Made by a program: the position numbers and the translations under genes
Shown here: piece after piece, positions 35,161 to 42,137 of the stretch
How positions within the stretch are numbered: the stretch's first letter is position 1
How the letters are laid out: each line of letters opens with the position of its first letter
Notes under the pieces: generated by a model
Told to the model about the DNA's origin: nothing
Database searches by the model: none
Seen by the model: the letters and a program-made list of their open reading frames with translations, nothing else
Assembly (NCBI RefSeq): GCF_000159355.1
Contig: NZ_GG670121.1
Coordinates: 456,358-520,357, forward strand
Length of the DNA stretch: 64,000 nucleotides
Source: Lactobacillus johnsonii ATCC 33200
GTDB taxonomy: Bacteria > Bacillota > Bacilli > Lactobacillales > Lactobacillaceae
Direction of reading: 5' to 3'

Positions 35161-35191
35161 ATGAAAAATAGTATACGTAAAAATTTTTTAA

Positions 35192-35605
35192 TTAAATCAA
35201 AATTCCATTACAATGATCAACTTCATGTTGAATTACCTCGGCAGTAAAATCAGAGAAACTTTGCTGCCGAGTTTCTAAATTCTCATTTTGATATTTAACT
35301 GTGATGTTCTTGTATCTTTCAGTTGGACGTTCTCCAGTTAAAGAAAGACAACCCTCATAAGCTAGATATTTGTCATCTTGGGCCACAATAATTGGGTTAA
35401 GCATCACAATTGGGAGTGGTCCAATAAATAAAGCAATAATTCGTTTTTGAACACCAATCATATTTGCGGCGAGGCCAGCTGCTCTATACTTATTAGCCAG
35501 TAAAGTGTCCTTTAAATCAGTGGCTGCTCCTAAATCTTGTTTAGTTGCTGGTAGAGACTTAAATTTTAAAGAAAGTTCATCATGAATAATAAGTTTGACC
35601 GCCAT
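35192..35605 (-). CDS. Peptide deformylase-like protein (second, short form)
   Basis: A 137-residue member of the peptide deformylase family. Metal motifs EGCLSL (Cys) and QHEVDH (two His, catalytic Glu) are intact. Motif I, normally GxGLAAxQ, reads AAGLAANMIG: the conserved Gln is Met. Such short proteins are usually a second deformylase-like copy beside a housekeeping def elsewhere. Activity on formyl-Met peptides is plausible but unproven. The minus-strand ATG follows a GGAG site. Confidence 0.85.
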   Translation of the reverse strand: MAVKLIIHDELSLKFKSLPATKQDLGAATDLKDTLLANKYRAAGLAANMIGVQKRIIALFIGPLPIVMLNPIIVAQDDKYLAYEGCLSLTGERPTERYKNITVKYQNENLETRQQSFSDFTAEVIQHEVDHCNGILI

Positions 35606-35669
35606 AAAAATAATTCTCCATTGTTATTTTTATCCTAATTATCGCATATTACTCGCGTAAAATTTAAGT

Positions 35670-36155
35670 TTAATTATTTTTTCTTTCTTTAATTACAAGA
35701 CGAATTGAATTTATTACCCGGGCAATAATGATCACTATCCCTACAAATAATGAAAGATAGCCTAATGGAATTAAGAAGAAGTTTTCGTGTAAAAAACCAT
35801 TACTATCAATATAAGAAACAGAGGCACCGCTGATTAAGAAGAAAATAATTTCTAAAATAATGAATGCACTCCCGATGATAGTAGTGACCATATTAAATTT
35901 TGCTGCCCGTGTTCTTTTACCATCATTAATCAAAGTTTGCTCAATTTTATTCATCTTTTTATCTCCTAAAATTAATTCATCAAGGGAAACACCAAATGTT
36001 TTTGCAATTAAAATAATCATTTCGAAATCAGGAGGATTACGATTTTTTTCCCAGTTAAAAATAGCTTGCCTAGTTACATTCAATTTTTTGGCCATCTCTT
36101 CCTGAGTCAAGTTACTTTCTTTTCGAAGGCGTTTTATTTGTTCGTTAAAGTCCAT
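35670..36155 (-). CDS. XRE-family regulator with C-terminal membrane helices
   Basis: A 161-residue protein: HTH (FNEQIKRLRKESNLTQEEMAKKLNVTRQAIFNWEKNRN, residues 4-45 area) followed by a linker and two or three hydrophobic helices (about 85-108 and 122-145). ATG 36155 is preferred because GAGGTGG lies upstream; the longer GTG start (36164) falls within that site. It is a membrane-tethered repressor type common in lactobacilli. Its target is unknown; neighbours are a deformylase-like gene and a purine permease. Confidence 0.82.
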   Translation of the reverse strand: MDFNEQIKRLRKESNLTQEEMAKKLNVTRQAIFNWEKNRNPPDFEMIILIAKTFGVSLDELILGDKKMNKIEQTLINDGKRTRAAKFNMVTTIIGSAFIILEIIFFLISGASVSYIDSNGFLHENFFLIPLGYLSLFVGIVIIIARVINSIRLVIKERKNN

Positions 36156-36194
36156 TTTGCCCACCTCATAATTTAATTTAATGAAAATTGAGTC

Positions 36195-36247
36195 AAAAAA
36201 AACAAGCTAGCAATGCTTGCATCTTAAGAGATAGCGTTACTAGCTTG
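36195..36247 (-). terminator. Terminator after guanine-riboswitch permease
   Basis: The 14-bp stem CAAGCTAG-CAATGC/GCGTTA-CTAGCTTG (with G-T pairs) is followed on the minus strand by eight T residues. Confidence 0.85.
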
Positions 36248-36262
36248 AAAAAAGATTCTTAA

Positions 36263-37579
36263 TTAGCCCATATTAGTAATTAAGAAGAAGATAACAAAGA
36301 TTACAAATAAAATGTACATCATTGGAGATACTTCTTTATAGCGCTTAGAAGCAATCATAGTAATTGGATAAGCGATCATTCCTAAGGCTAAACCATCAGA
36401 GATGGAGTAAGTTAAAGGCATACCAACTACTACTAGGAAGGATGGGAAGGCAATTTCAAAGTTATCCCAATGGATGTATTTAAGATTACCTGCCATCAAA
36501 ACTCCGACTATGATTAAGGCTGGAGCCGTTACAGTTGTTGGAATTACTGCTAAAAGTGGACTGAAGATCATTGAAATTAAGAATAGAATACCAACGAAAA
36601 TAGCAGTTAAACCAGTTCTACCGCCCATTGCGATACCGGCACTTGATTCAACAGAAGTACCAAGTGGAGCAGTACCTAACACAGACCCTTCAACCATAGC
36701 TAGTGAGTCTGACAAGAAAGCTTTTCCAATCCGTGGAATCTTACCGTTTTTGTCAACCATTCCAGCCTGTTGTGTCATACCAATTAAGGTACCAGCAGTA
36801 TCAAAAAATGTAACAAGTAAGAATGTTAAAACAACCATAAATAGCTGTGGCGTATTGATATCTTTTAAGTGAAATACTGCTTGACCAAAGGTTGGAGCAA
36901 TACTTGGAGCACCTGAAACAATACCATGTGGCATTGGAATTTGACCAATAATCATTCCGAAAATAGCAGTTACAATCATTCCGATGAAAATTGAGCCCGG
37001 TACTTTAGCTGCCATTAAGATAACAGTTAAGATTAAACCAAATAATGTGATCCAAACTGCTGGATTGTTAAATGAACCAAGACCAACAAGAGATGATTTA
37101 TTGTCGACAATCAATTTACCATTTTGCAATCCAATAAAAGCAATGAACAAGCCAATACCAGCAGAAATTGCATATTTTAAATCTTGAGGAATTGCATCAA
37201 CAACTTTTTCACGAAGTTTTAAAACGGTAATCAAAATGAATAAAATTGAAGCTACTAACACACTAGCTAGGGCAGTTTGCCAATTGATATGCATTCCGAT
37301 AACAACGTTATATGAGAAAAAGGCTGCACTACCAAGTGTTGGTGCTAAGGCAATAGGATAATTCGCAATAAATCCCATCAAGAAACAACCAATTGCGGTT
37401 GCAATAGCAGTAACAGTAAAGGCAGCTCCTTTATTAATGCCAGCTGCACTTAAAATATTCGGGTTAACAAAAAGGATGTATGACAATGAAACAAACGTGG
37501 TTAAGGCTGCAATTAATTCACGTTTGACATTAGTATGAGCATCCTCTAAATGAAAGATCTTGTCTAAAAATTGCATCAT
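36263..37579 (-). CDS. NCS2/AzgA-type purine permease under guanine-type riboswitch
   Basis: A 438-residue membrane transporter. Motifs: LTTFVSLSYILFVNPNILS, FFDTAGTLIGMTQQAG and VESSAGIAMGGRTGLTAI. In TM3 the other three paralogues read G-x-N-A-F-F, but this one reads GSAAFF, so a substrate-site Asn is Ala. A guanine-class riboswitch and terminator occupy its leader, indicating repression by guanine or hypoxanthine; uptake of guanine, hypoxanthine or xanthine is therefore likely. Two adjacent ATGs; the second (37576) has better Shine-Dalgarno spacing. Confidence 0.93.
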   Translation of the reverse strand: MMQFLDKIFHLEDAHTNVKRELIAALTTFVSLSYILFVNPNILSAAGINKGAAFTVTAIATAIGCFLMGFIANYPIALAPTLGSAAFFSYNVVIGMHINWQTALASVLVASILFILITVLKLREKVVDAIPQDLKYAISAGIGLFIAFIGLQNGKLIVDNKSSLVGLGSFNNPAVWITLFGLILTVILMAAKVPGSIFIGMIVTAIFGMIIGQIPMPHGIVSGAPSIAPTFGQAVFHLKDINTPQLFMVVLTFLLVTFFDTAGTLIGMTQQAGMVDKNGKIPRIGKAFLSDSLAMVEGSVLGTAPLGTSVESSAGIAMGGRTGLTAIFVGILFLISMIFSPLLAVIPTTVTAPALIIVGVLMAGNLKYIHWDNFEIAFPSFLVVVGMPLTYSISDGLALGMIAYPITMIASKRYKEVSPMMYILFVIFVIFFLITNMG

Positions 37580-37602
37580 TTCTCCAACATAAAATAAAAA
37601 TG

Positions 37603-37738
37603 AAAAAAGGACACAGTTTACCCAAGAGCCACGGGTAAAAGATGTCCTTTAAAGCAATTTATGACGTCTGATACCTATAGTCCTGAATTTATGGCTCAGG
37701 GTAGATACTGTCGACCTTATTTCGACGATATATAGATA
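37603..37738 (-). ncRNA. Purine (guanine-class) riboswitch with terminator platform
   Basis: The aptamer (37672-37738, minus strand) has P1 TATCTATA/TATAGGTA, P2 around GTCG/CGAC with loop containing AAGG, J2/3 TATCTACC, P3 CCTGA/TCAGG with loop GCCATAAAT, and J3/1 ACTATA. The C in GACTAT corresponds to C74, the guanine/hypoxanthine-specific choice (U in adenine types). The expression platform (37603-37650) is a terminator, AAAGGACA/TGTCCTTT plus an inner TTTACCC/GGGTAAA, followed by T residues. High guanine is predicted to end transcription before the permease. Confidence 0.93.
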
Positions 37739-37805
37739 ACTTGATTGTTAAGTATTCTAGCAGAAACATATCGTATACGCAAATGGAGATAGATGATTTC
37801 AAAAT

Positions 37806-37828
37806 AAAAAGAGCATACAGCTCTTTTT
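37806..37828 (-). terminator. Terminator after MazG-like gene
   Basis: AAAAAGAGC-ATACA-GCTCTTTTT lies 10 bp beyond the stop of the MazG-like gene. Confidence 0.85.
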
Positions 37829-37838
37829 ACTCTAATAC

Positions 37839-38138
37839 TTATTTATCAGTATTCATCAAAAGGAATTTGGTAAAGCTACCTTTTTCAGCTTTCTTTGCTT
37901 TTACTTGCTTTAGTAATTCTTCTTTACTAATATTTTTAAAATCTAAAAATGCTTCTAACACTGTGTAAACATCAGCTAATTCTTCAAGGAGATTTTGATC
38001 ATCAGGCGCAGCTTTAACTTCATTAGCTTCTTCGACGATTTTATTTTTTAAGGCATCTTCTCGTTCTTCAGGTTTAAGTTGACGATAAGATGCGTAGGTA
38101 GCGAATTCAGGAATTTTGTCTCTAACTAGTTTTTTCAT
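37839..38138 (-). CDS. MazG-like all-alpha NTP pyrophosphohydrolase
   Basis: A 99-residue protein starting KLVRDKIPEF, with the metal-binding helices EEANEV and EELADVYTVLEAF typical of the phosphoribosyl-ATP pyrophosphohydrolase-like/MazG superfamily. These usually hydrolyse noncanonical or excess (d)NTPs. It follows a purine permease by 10 bp on the same strand, so a role in cleaning up abnormal purine nucleotides is plausible. It is too short to be HisE in a histidine operon, and no his genes are near. Confidence 0.82.
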   Translation of the reverse strand: MKKLVRDKIPEFATYASYRQLKPEEREDALKNKIVEEANEVKAAPDDQNLLEELADVYTVLEAFLDFKNISKEELLKQVKAKKAEKGSFTKFLLMNTDK

Positions 38139-38148
38139 TTTGTAATCT

Positions 38149-39459
38149 CTATTTTACATTTAGAACAACGAAGTAAATGACGAAGACAAAGAATAAGATC
38201 CACATCATTGGCGTAATTTCTTTGAATCTCTTAGCAGCAAGCATTGATACTGGGTAAATAATTAAGCCCCAGCCAAGACCGTCTGAAATTGAGTAGGTAA
38301 GAGGCATACCGAGTGCGATTAAGAAACAAGGAATTGCAATTTCAAGATCAGTCCAGTGTACATGTGCTAAGTTTTCAGCCATTAATACCCCAACGATGAT
38401 TAAAGCAGGGGCAGTTACTTGAGTGGTAAAGACACTTAAGATTGGGCTGAAGATGGTTGAGATTAAGAAGAAAATACCAACCCAGACAGCAGTTAAACCG
38501 GTTCTACCACCAACTGCAATACCAGCACTTGATTCAACAAAGGCACCAACTGGTGAAGTACCAAGAACAGAACCAACTAACATACCAGATGAGTCAGCTG
38601 CTAAAGCTTCACCGGCACGTGGCATTTTGTTGTCTTTCATAAGACCTGCTTGTTGAACAAGTCCGATTAAAGTACCAGTAGTGTCAAAGAAAGTAACCAG
38701 TAAGAAAGTGAAGACAACGATCCACATTTGTACAGTATTAATGTCGCTAATATGGAAAACAGCTTGACCAAAAATTGGTGAAAGACTTGGAACGCCTGAA
38801 ATAAAGGCCTTAGGCATTGGAATTTGACCAATTATAATCCCAAAGACAGCAGCCACGATCATTCCGATAAAGATGGCCCCAGGAACTCTGGCGATCATTA
38901 AGAAAATAGTTACAACTAAACCAAAAATTGTGATCCAAACAAGTGGATTGTTCAAAGCACCAACAGTAACTAAGGTAGAATCACTCTTGCTAATTAATTT
39001 ACCACCTTGTAGACCGATAAAGGCAATAAATAAACCGATACCAGCAGAAATAGCATATTTGATATCACTAGGAATAGCATCAATAATCATCTCACGTACT
39101 TTAAATATAGTCAGTAAGATAAAAAGAATTGAAGCAACGAAAACGGCAGCTAAAGCAGTCTGCCATTTTACATGCATCCCTAAGCAGACCGTATAAGTAA
39201 AGAATGCATTCAGTCCTAAAGTTGGTGCAGAAGCAATAGGATAATTGGCAATTACTCCCATTACAATACAAGTAAAAGCGGCAGATAAGGCGGTGGCTGT
39301 AAATAGCGCTCCCTTGTTCATGCCACTTGCTCCTAAAACAGCTGGGTTAACAAAAAGGATATAAGACATACTTACAAAAGTAGTTAATCCAGCTAAAAAC
39401 TCAGTTTTAAATGAAGTATGGTTTTCATTTAAATGGAAAAATTTACCAATTGAATTCAT
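38149..39459 (-). CDS. NCS2/AzgA-type purine permease (paralogue 3)
   Basis: A 436-residue permease, MNSIGKFFHLNENHTSFKTEFLAGL..., with GLNAFFTYTV, FFDTTGTLIGLVQQAG and VESSAGIAVGGRTGLTAV. ATG 39459 has GGAGGG seven bases upstream; the longer TTG start (39471) is part of that site. Closest in sequence to the permease at 40585. A strong PurBox lies 19 bp before the start codon, with a 14-bp inverted repeat further upstream. Cotranscribed with the MazG-like gene. Confidence 0.93.
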   Translation of the reverse strand: MNSIGKFFHLNENHTSFKTEFLAGLTTFVSMSYILFVNPAVLGASGMNKGALFTATALSAAFTCIVMGVIANYPIASAPTLGLNAFFTYTVCLGMHVKWQTALAAVFVASILFILLTIFKVREMIIDAIPSDIKYAISAGIGLFIAFIGLQGGKLISKSDSTLVTVGALNNPLVWITIFGLVVTIFLMIARVPGAIFIGMIVAAVFGIIIGQIPMPKAFISGVPSLSPIFGQAVFHISDINTVQMWIVVFTFLLVTFFDTTGTLIGLVQQAGLMKDNKMPRAGEALAADSSGMLVGSVLGTSPVGAFVESSAGIAVGGRTGLTAVWVGIFFLISTIFSPILSVFTTQVTAPALIIVGVLMAENLAHVHWTDLEIAIPCFLIALGMPLTYSISDGLGWGLIIYPVSMLAAKRFKEITPMMWILFFVFVIYFVVLNVK

Positions 39460-39477
39460 GTAGCCCTCCAAGAATGG

Positions 39478-39492
39478 TAATGTTCGGATTTT
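39478..39492 (-). promoter_or_regulatory. PurBox before purine permease (paralogue 3)
   Basis: On the minus strand AAAATCCGAACATTA matches the PurR box AWWWCCGAACWWT almost fully. It lies between promoter and Shine-Dalgarno. Confidence 0.65.
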
Positions 39493-39506
39493 AAAGGAAA
39501 ATTTAA

Positions 39507-39543
39507 TTTTAAATGATTAATTTATGTGTTTAATCATTTAAAA
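39507..39543. repeat. Perfect 14-bp inverted repeat
   Basis: TTTTAAATGATTAA (39507-39520) and TTAATCATTTAAAA (39530-39543) flank a 9-bp centre, in the divergent region between the permease and merR. No T-run follows. It is a candidate operator or leader hairpin. Another PurBox-like AAGGCGAACAATA lies at 39666-39678. Confidence 0.7.
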
Positions 39544-39712
39544 GCGAATCTTCAACTAAAATTATATCTAAATTATTAACTATTTCAAGAATAAAAACTA
39601 TAATTATTCGATTAAATCAAAAAAATATAGAATAATAGGTACAAAAATAAGAAAATTGTTTTAAAAGGCGAACAATATTTCCAAGGAAATAGAATATTTT
39701 ATAATTTAGAAG

Positions 39713-39743
39713 TTGACCTTAACCTTACGTTAATTGATATCTT
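39713..39743 (+). promoter_or_regulatory. MerR-type promoter with 19-bp spacer
   Basis: TTGACC (39713-39718) and TATCTT (39738-39743) are separated by 19 bp containing the dyad TTAAC-CTTAC-GTTAA, the hallmark of MerR-activated promoters. It precedes merR itself, implying autoregulation. Confidence 0.75.
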
Positions 39744-39763
39744 AAATCTGGGAGGTGAAAGTA

Positions 39764-40498
39764 ATGTCAGAGAGATACACCATCGGAGAAGCAGCCAAGA
39801 AATTACAAGTGAGTACACGGACTTTAAGGTTTTATGAGGAAAAAGATCTAGTGAGGCCAGCTTATACTGAAGAAAATGGATATCGTTTTTATGAAAAAGA
39901 TCAGATAAGACAACTTGAATTAATTCTTTTTCTAAAAAAATTGGGATTTTCATTGAAACAAATAAAAATGCTCATTCAAGATGAGCATGGGAATCAGTCA
40001 CTGGAGTTATTGCTTAAAGAACAATACCAGGAGAATCAGCGGAAAATTGAGGAGATAAGTAAGAAACAAGCACAAATAAAACATTTGCAAAAAATAAAGT
40101 TGTCGCGTGCTGTATTAACCAATCACTCTGGCATTACAGATATTATGAGAAAAGAAAATAGACTTTCAGCTTTAAGAGATAAGATGTTAGTTTTTGGAGG
40201 ACTTTTGTCAATAATTGAAATATTAGGGATCGGCATAGCATTTTATTTATATCATCTAAACCAAATAACTAGCTTTGTAATTGAAGTTTTTGGACTAGTA
40301 GTTATTATTTTTATGATGGCATTGGGATTGTCGCGATATTACTATGACAATGTTGAATATGTTTGTCCTAATTGCGGAGATGTATTTATTCCATCATTTT
40401 TGGCATTTAATTTAGCTCCGCATACGCCTAAGTTTAGAAAATTGACTTGTCCAAAATGCGGTAAAAGATCTTATTGTTTAGAAATTAGTAGAGAGTAA
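39764..40498 (+). CDS. MerR-family regulator with membrane helices and zinc ribbon
   Basis: A 244-residue protein: N-terminal MerR HTH (RYTIGEAAKKLQVSTRTLRFYEEKDLVRP), a coiled-coil dimerisation helix, two membrane helices (about 148-170 and 178-198), then a C-terminal CPNCG...CPKCG zinc ribbon of the type also seen in SdpI-like proteins. ATG 39764 has GGGAGGTG upstream; GTG 39755 lies in that site. The effector is unknown; the membrane/zinc-ribbon part may sense an envelope signal. It stands between two purine permease genes, both read in the opposite direction. Confidence 0.85.
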   Translation: MSERYTIGEAAKKLQVSTRTLRFYEEKDLVRPAYTEENGYRFYEKDQIRQLELILFLKKLGFSLKQIKMLIQDEHGNQSLELLLKEQYQENQRKIEEISKKQAQIKHLQKIKLSRAVLTNHSGITDIMRKENRLSALRDKMLVFGGLLSIIEILGIGIAFYLYHLNQITSFVIEVFGLVVIIFMMALGLSRYYYDNVEYVCPNCGDVFIPSFLAFNLAPHTPKFRKLTCPKCGKRSYCLEISRE

Positions 40499-40540
40499 AA
40501 CAATATTTAAAATTGACAGAAAATTTTTTGATTAACCAAG

Positions 40541-40570
40541 AAAAAGCCCGCGCATCAGCACGAGCTTTTC
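40541..40570 (-). terminator. Terminator between merR and purine permease
   Basis: AAAAGCCCGCGC pairs with GCACGAGCTTTT (with G-T pairs) around ATCA; T-run on the minus strand. Confidence 0.8.
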
Positions 40571-40584
40571 TCTTGAGTTTCAAT

Positions 40585-41895
40585 CTATTTAAAATTCAAT
40601 ACCCATAAGAAGATGATAAATACTACAAACAGTACCCACATCATTGGGCTAACTTCTTTACCACGCTTTGCAGAAACCATACAAATTGGGTAAGTAATCA
40701 TTCCTAATGCCAAACCGTCCGAAATTGAGTAAGTAAGAGGCATACCAAGTAAGATTAAAAATGCAGGTACGGCAATTTCTAACTTGTTCCAGTGAATATG
40801 TGCGGTATTTTGTGCCATTAAAACTCCGACGATTATTAACGCAGGAGCAGTTACTTGTGTAGTAAAGACACCAAGTAGTGGACTAAAAATCATTGAGATC
40901 AAGAAGAAAATGGCTACAAAGACAGCGGTTAAACCAGAACGACCACCAACAGCAATACCAGCACTTGATTCGACAAAGGCACCAACTGGTGAAGTACCGA
41001 AGATTGAACCAAACATCATGGCAGTTGAGTCAGCAGCTAATGCTTTACCGACACGTGGCATTTTATTATTTTTCATAAAGCCAGCTTGTTGAGCAAGACC
41101 GATTAAAGTACCGGCAGTATCAAAGAATGTAACAAGTAAGAAAGTTAAAACAACAACCCACATCTGCAAAGAGTTAATATCTTTAACGTGGAAAATTGCC
41201 TGGCCAAAAGTTGGAGCTAAGCTTGGTGCTAAAGAGATAAACTTATGAGGAACGGCAATTTGACCGGTACAAATTCCAAAGATTGATGCGACAATCATTC
41301 CAATAAAAATAGCACCTGGGACGCCTAAGATCATCAAGATTACTGTAACAATTAAACCAAAAATAGTAATCCAAACGAGTGGATTATGAAGTGATCCTAA
41401 ACCAACTAAAGTTGATTTATTAGCAACGATTAAGCCACCGTTTTGTAATCCAAGAAAGGCGATAAATAAACCAATACCGGAAGAAATGGCAAATTTTAAG
41501 TCTGAAGGAATTGAATCAATAATCTTTTCTCTTAGCTTAAATAAGGTAATTAAAATAAAGATAATTGATGCAACAAAAACACTAGCTAAGGCAGTTTCCC
41601 AGGATACTTTCATGCCAATACATACTGTGTAAGCAAAGAATGCGTTAATACCTAAAGCAGGTGCTTCACCGATCGGGTAGTTAGCCACAATTCCCATGAT
41701 TGCTGTACCAAGAGCAGCTGCTAAAGCAGTAGCTGTAAAGACAGCTCCGGTATTCATTCCGCTAGCGCCAAGAACGCTAGGGTTAACGAAAAGAATATAT
41801 GACATACTAATAAAAGTAGTTAACCCAGCAATAAATTCAGTTCTAACATTAGTTCCTAACTTTTCTAAATGAAAGTAGTTTTTTATAAAATTCAT
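40585..41895 (-). CDS. NCS2/AzgA-type purine permease (paralogue 4)
   Basis: A 436-residue permease, MNFIKNYFHLEKLGTNVRTEFIAGL..., with GINAFFAYTV, FFDTAGTLIGLAQQAG and VESSAGIAVGGRSGLTAV. GGAGGACAAA precedes the ATG. A promoter (TTTACA, 17 bp, TACACT) and a PurBox-like site (41911-41924) lie upstream. It is the closest relative of the permease at 38149, so the two probably arose by duplication. Substrate among adenine/guanine/hypoxanthine cannot be decided from sequence. Confidence 0.93.
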   Translation of the reverse strand: MNFIKNYFHLEKLGTNVRTEFIAGLTTFISMSYILFVNPSVLGASGMNTGAVFTATALAAALGTAIMGIVANYPIGEAPALGINAFFAYTVCIGMKVSWETALASVFVASIIFILITLFKLREKIIDSIPSDLKFAISSGIGLFIAFLGLQNGGLIVANKSTLVGLGSLHNPLVWITIFGLIVTVILMILGVPGAIFIGMIVASIFGICTGQIAVPHKFISLAPSLAPTFGQAIFHVKDINSLQMWVVVLTFLLVTFFDTAGTLIGLAQQAGFMKNNKMPRVGKALAADSTAMMFGSIFGTSPVGAFVESSAGIAVGGRSGLTAVFVAIFFLISMIFSPLLGVFTTQVTAPALIIVGVLMAQNTAHIHWNKLEIAVPAFLILLGMPLTYSISDGLALGMITYPICMVSAKRGKEVSPMMWVLFVVFIIFLWVLNFK

Positions 41896-41910
41896 TTTGT
41901 CCTCCAGACA

Positions 41911-41977
41911 TAATGTTCGTTTTTAAGCTTTAAATAAGCAACTTTTATAGTGTAGCATCCCCATAAATAAATGTAAA
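41911..41977 (-). promoter_or_regulatory. Promoter and PurBox-like site for purine permease (paralogue 4)
   Basis: Minus strand: TTTACA (41972-41977), 17 bp, TACACT (41949-41954), then AAAAACGAACATTA (41911-41924), a PurBox-like element 16 bp before the ATG. Confidence 0.6.
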
Positions 41978-42093
41978 CGCGAATTTTAGCGATAAAAGGT
42001 TGTAAAAACTTTCTGAAAGTAAATCTTATAAGAGATAGTGAATTATTTCATAAGAGCTTTTGCTTAATCCACTAATAAAATAGTTTTAAAATT

Positions 42094-42107
42094 AAGGTGT
42101 AAGAAAA
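42094..42107 (+). promoter_or_regulatory. 14-nt element shared with pyruvate oxidase leader
   Basis: AAGGTGTAAGAAAA is identical to 12274-12287 and lies just after TAAAAT (42087-42092), a likely -10. It is placed 30 bp before the lactate oxidase Shine-Dalgarno-like AGAGGA. Confidence 0.5.
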
Positions 42108-42137
42108 CGTTTGTTATAAAAATTAGAGGAATGTACG

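Noticed and set aside
41972-41985. cre-like half site TGTAAACGCGAATT upstream of lactate oxidase
   Set aside because: Only the left half matches, and the same bases serve as the -35 of the divergent purine permease promoter; a CcpA site is not convincing.
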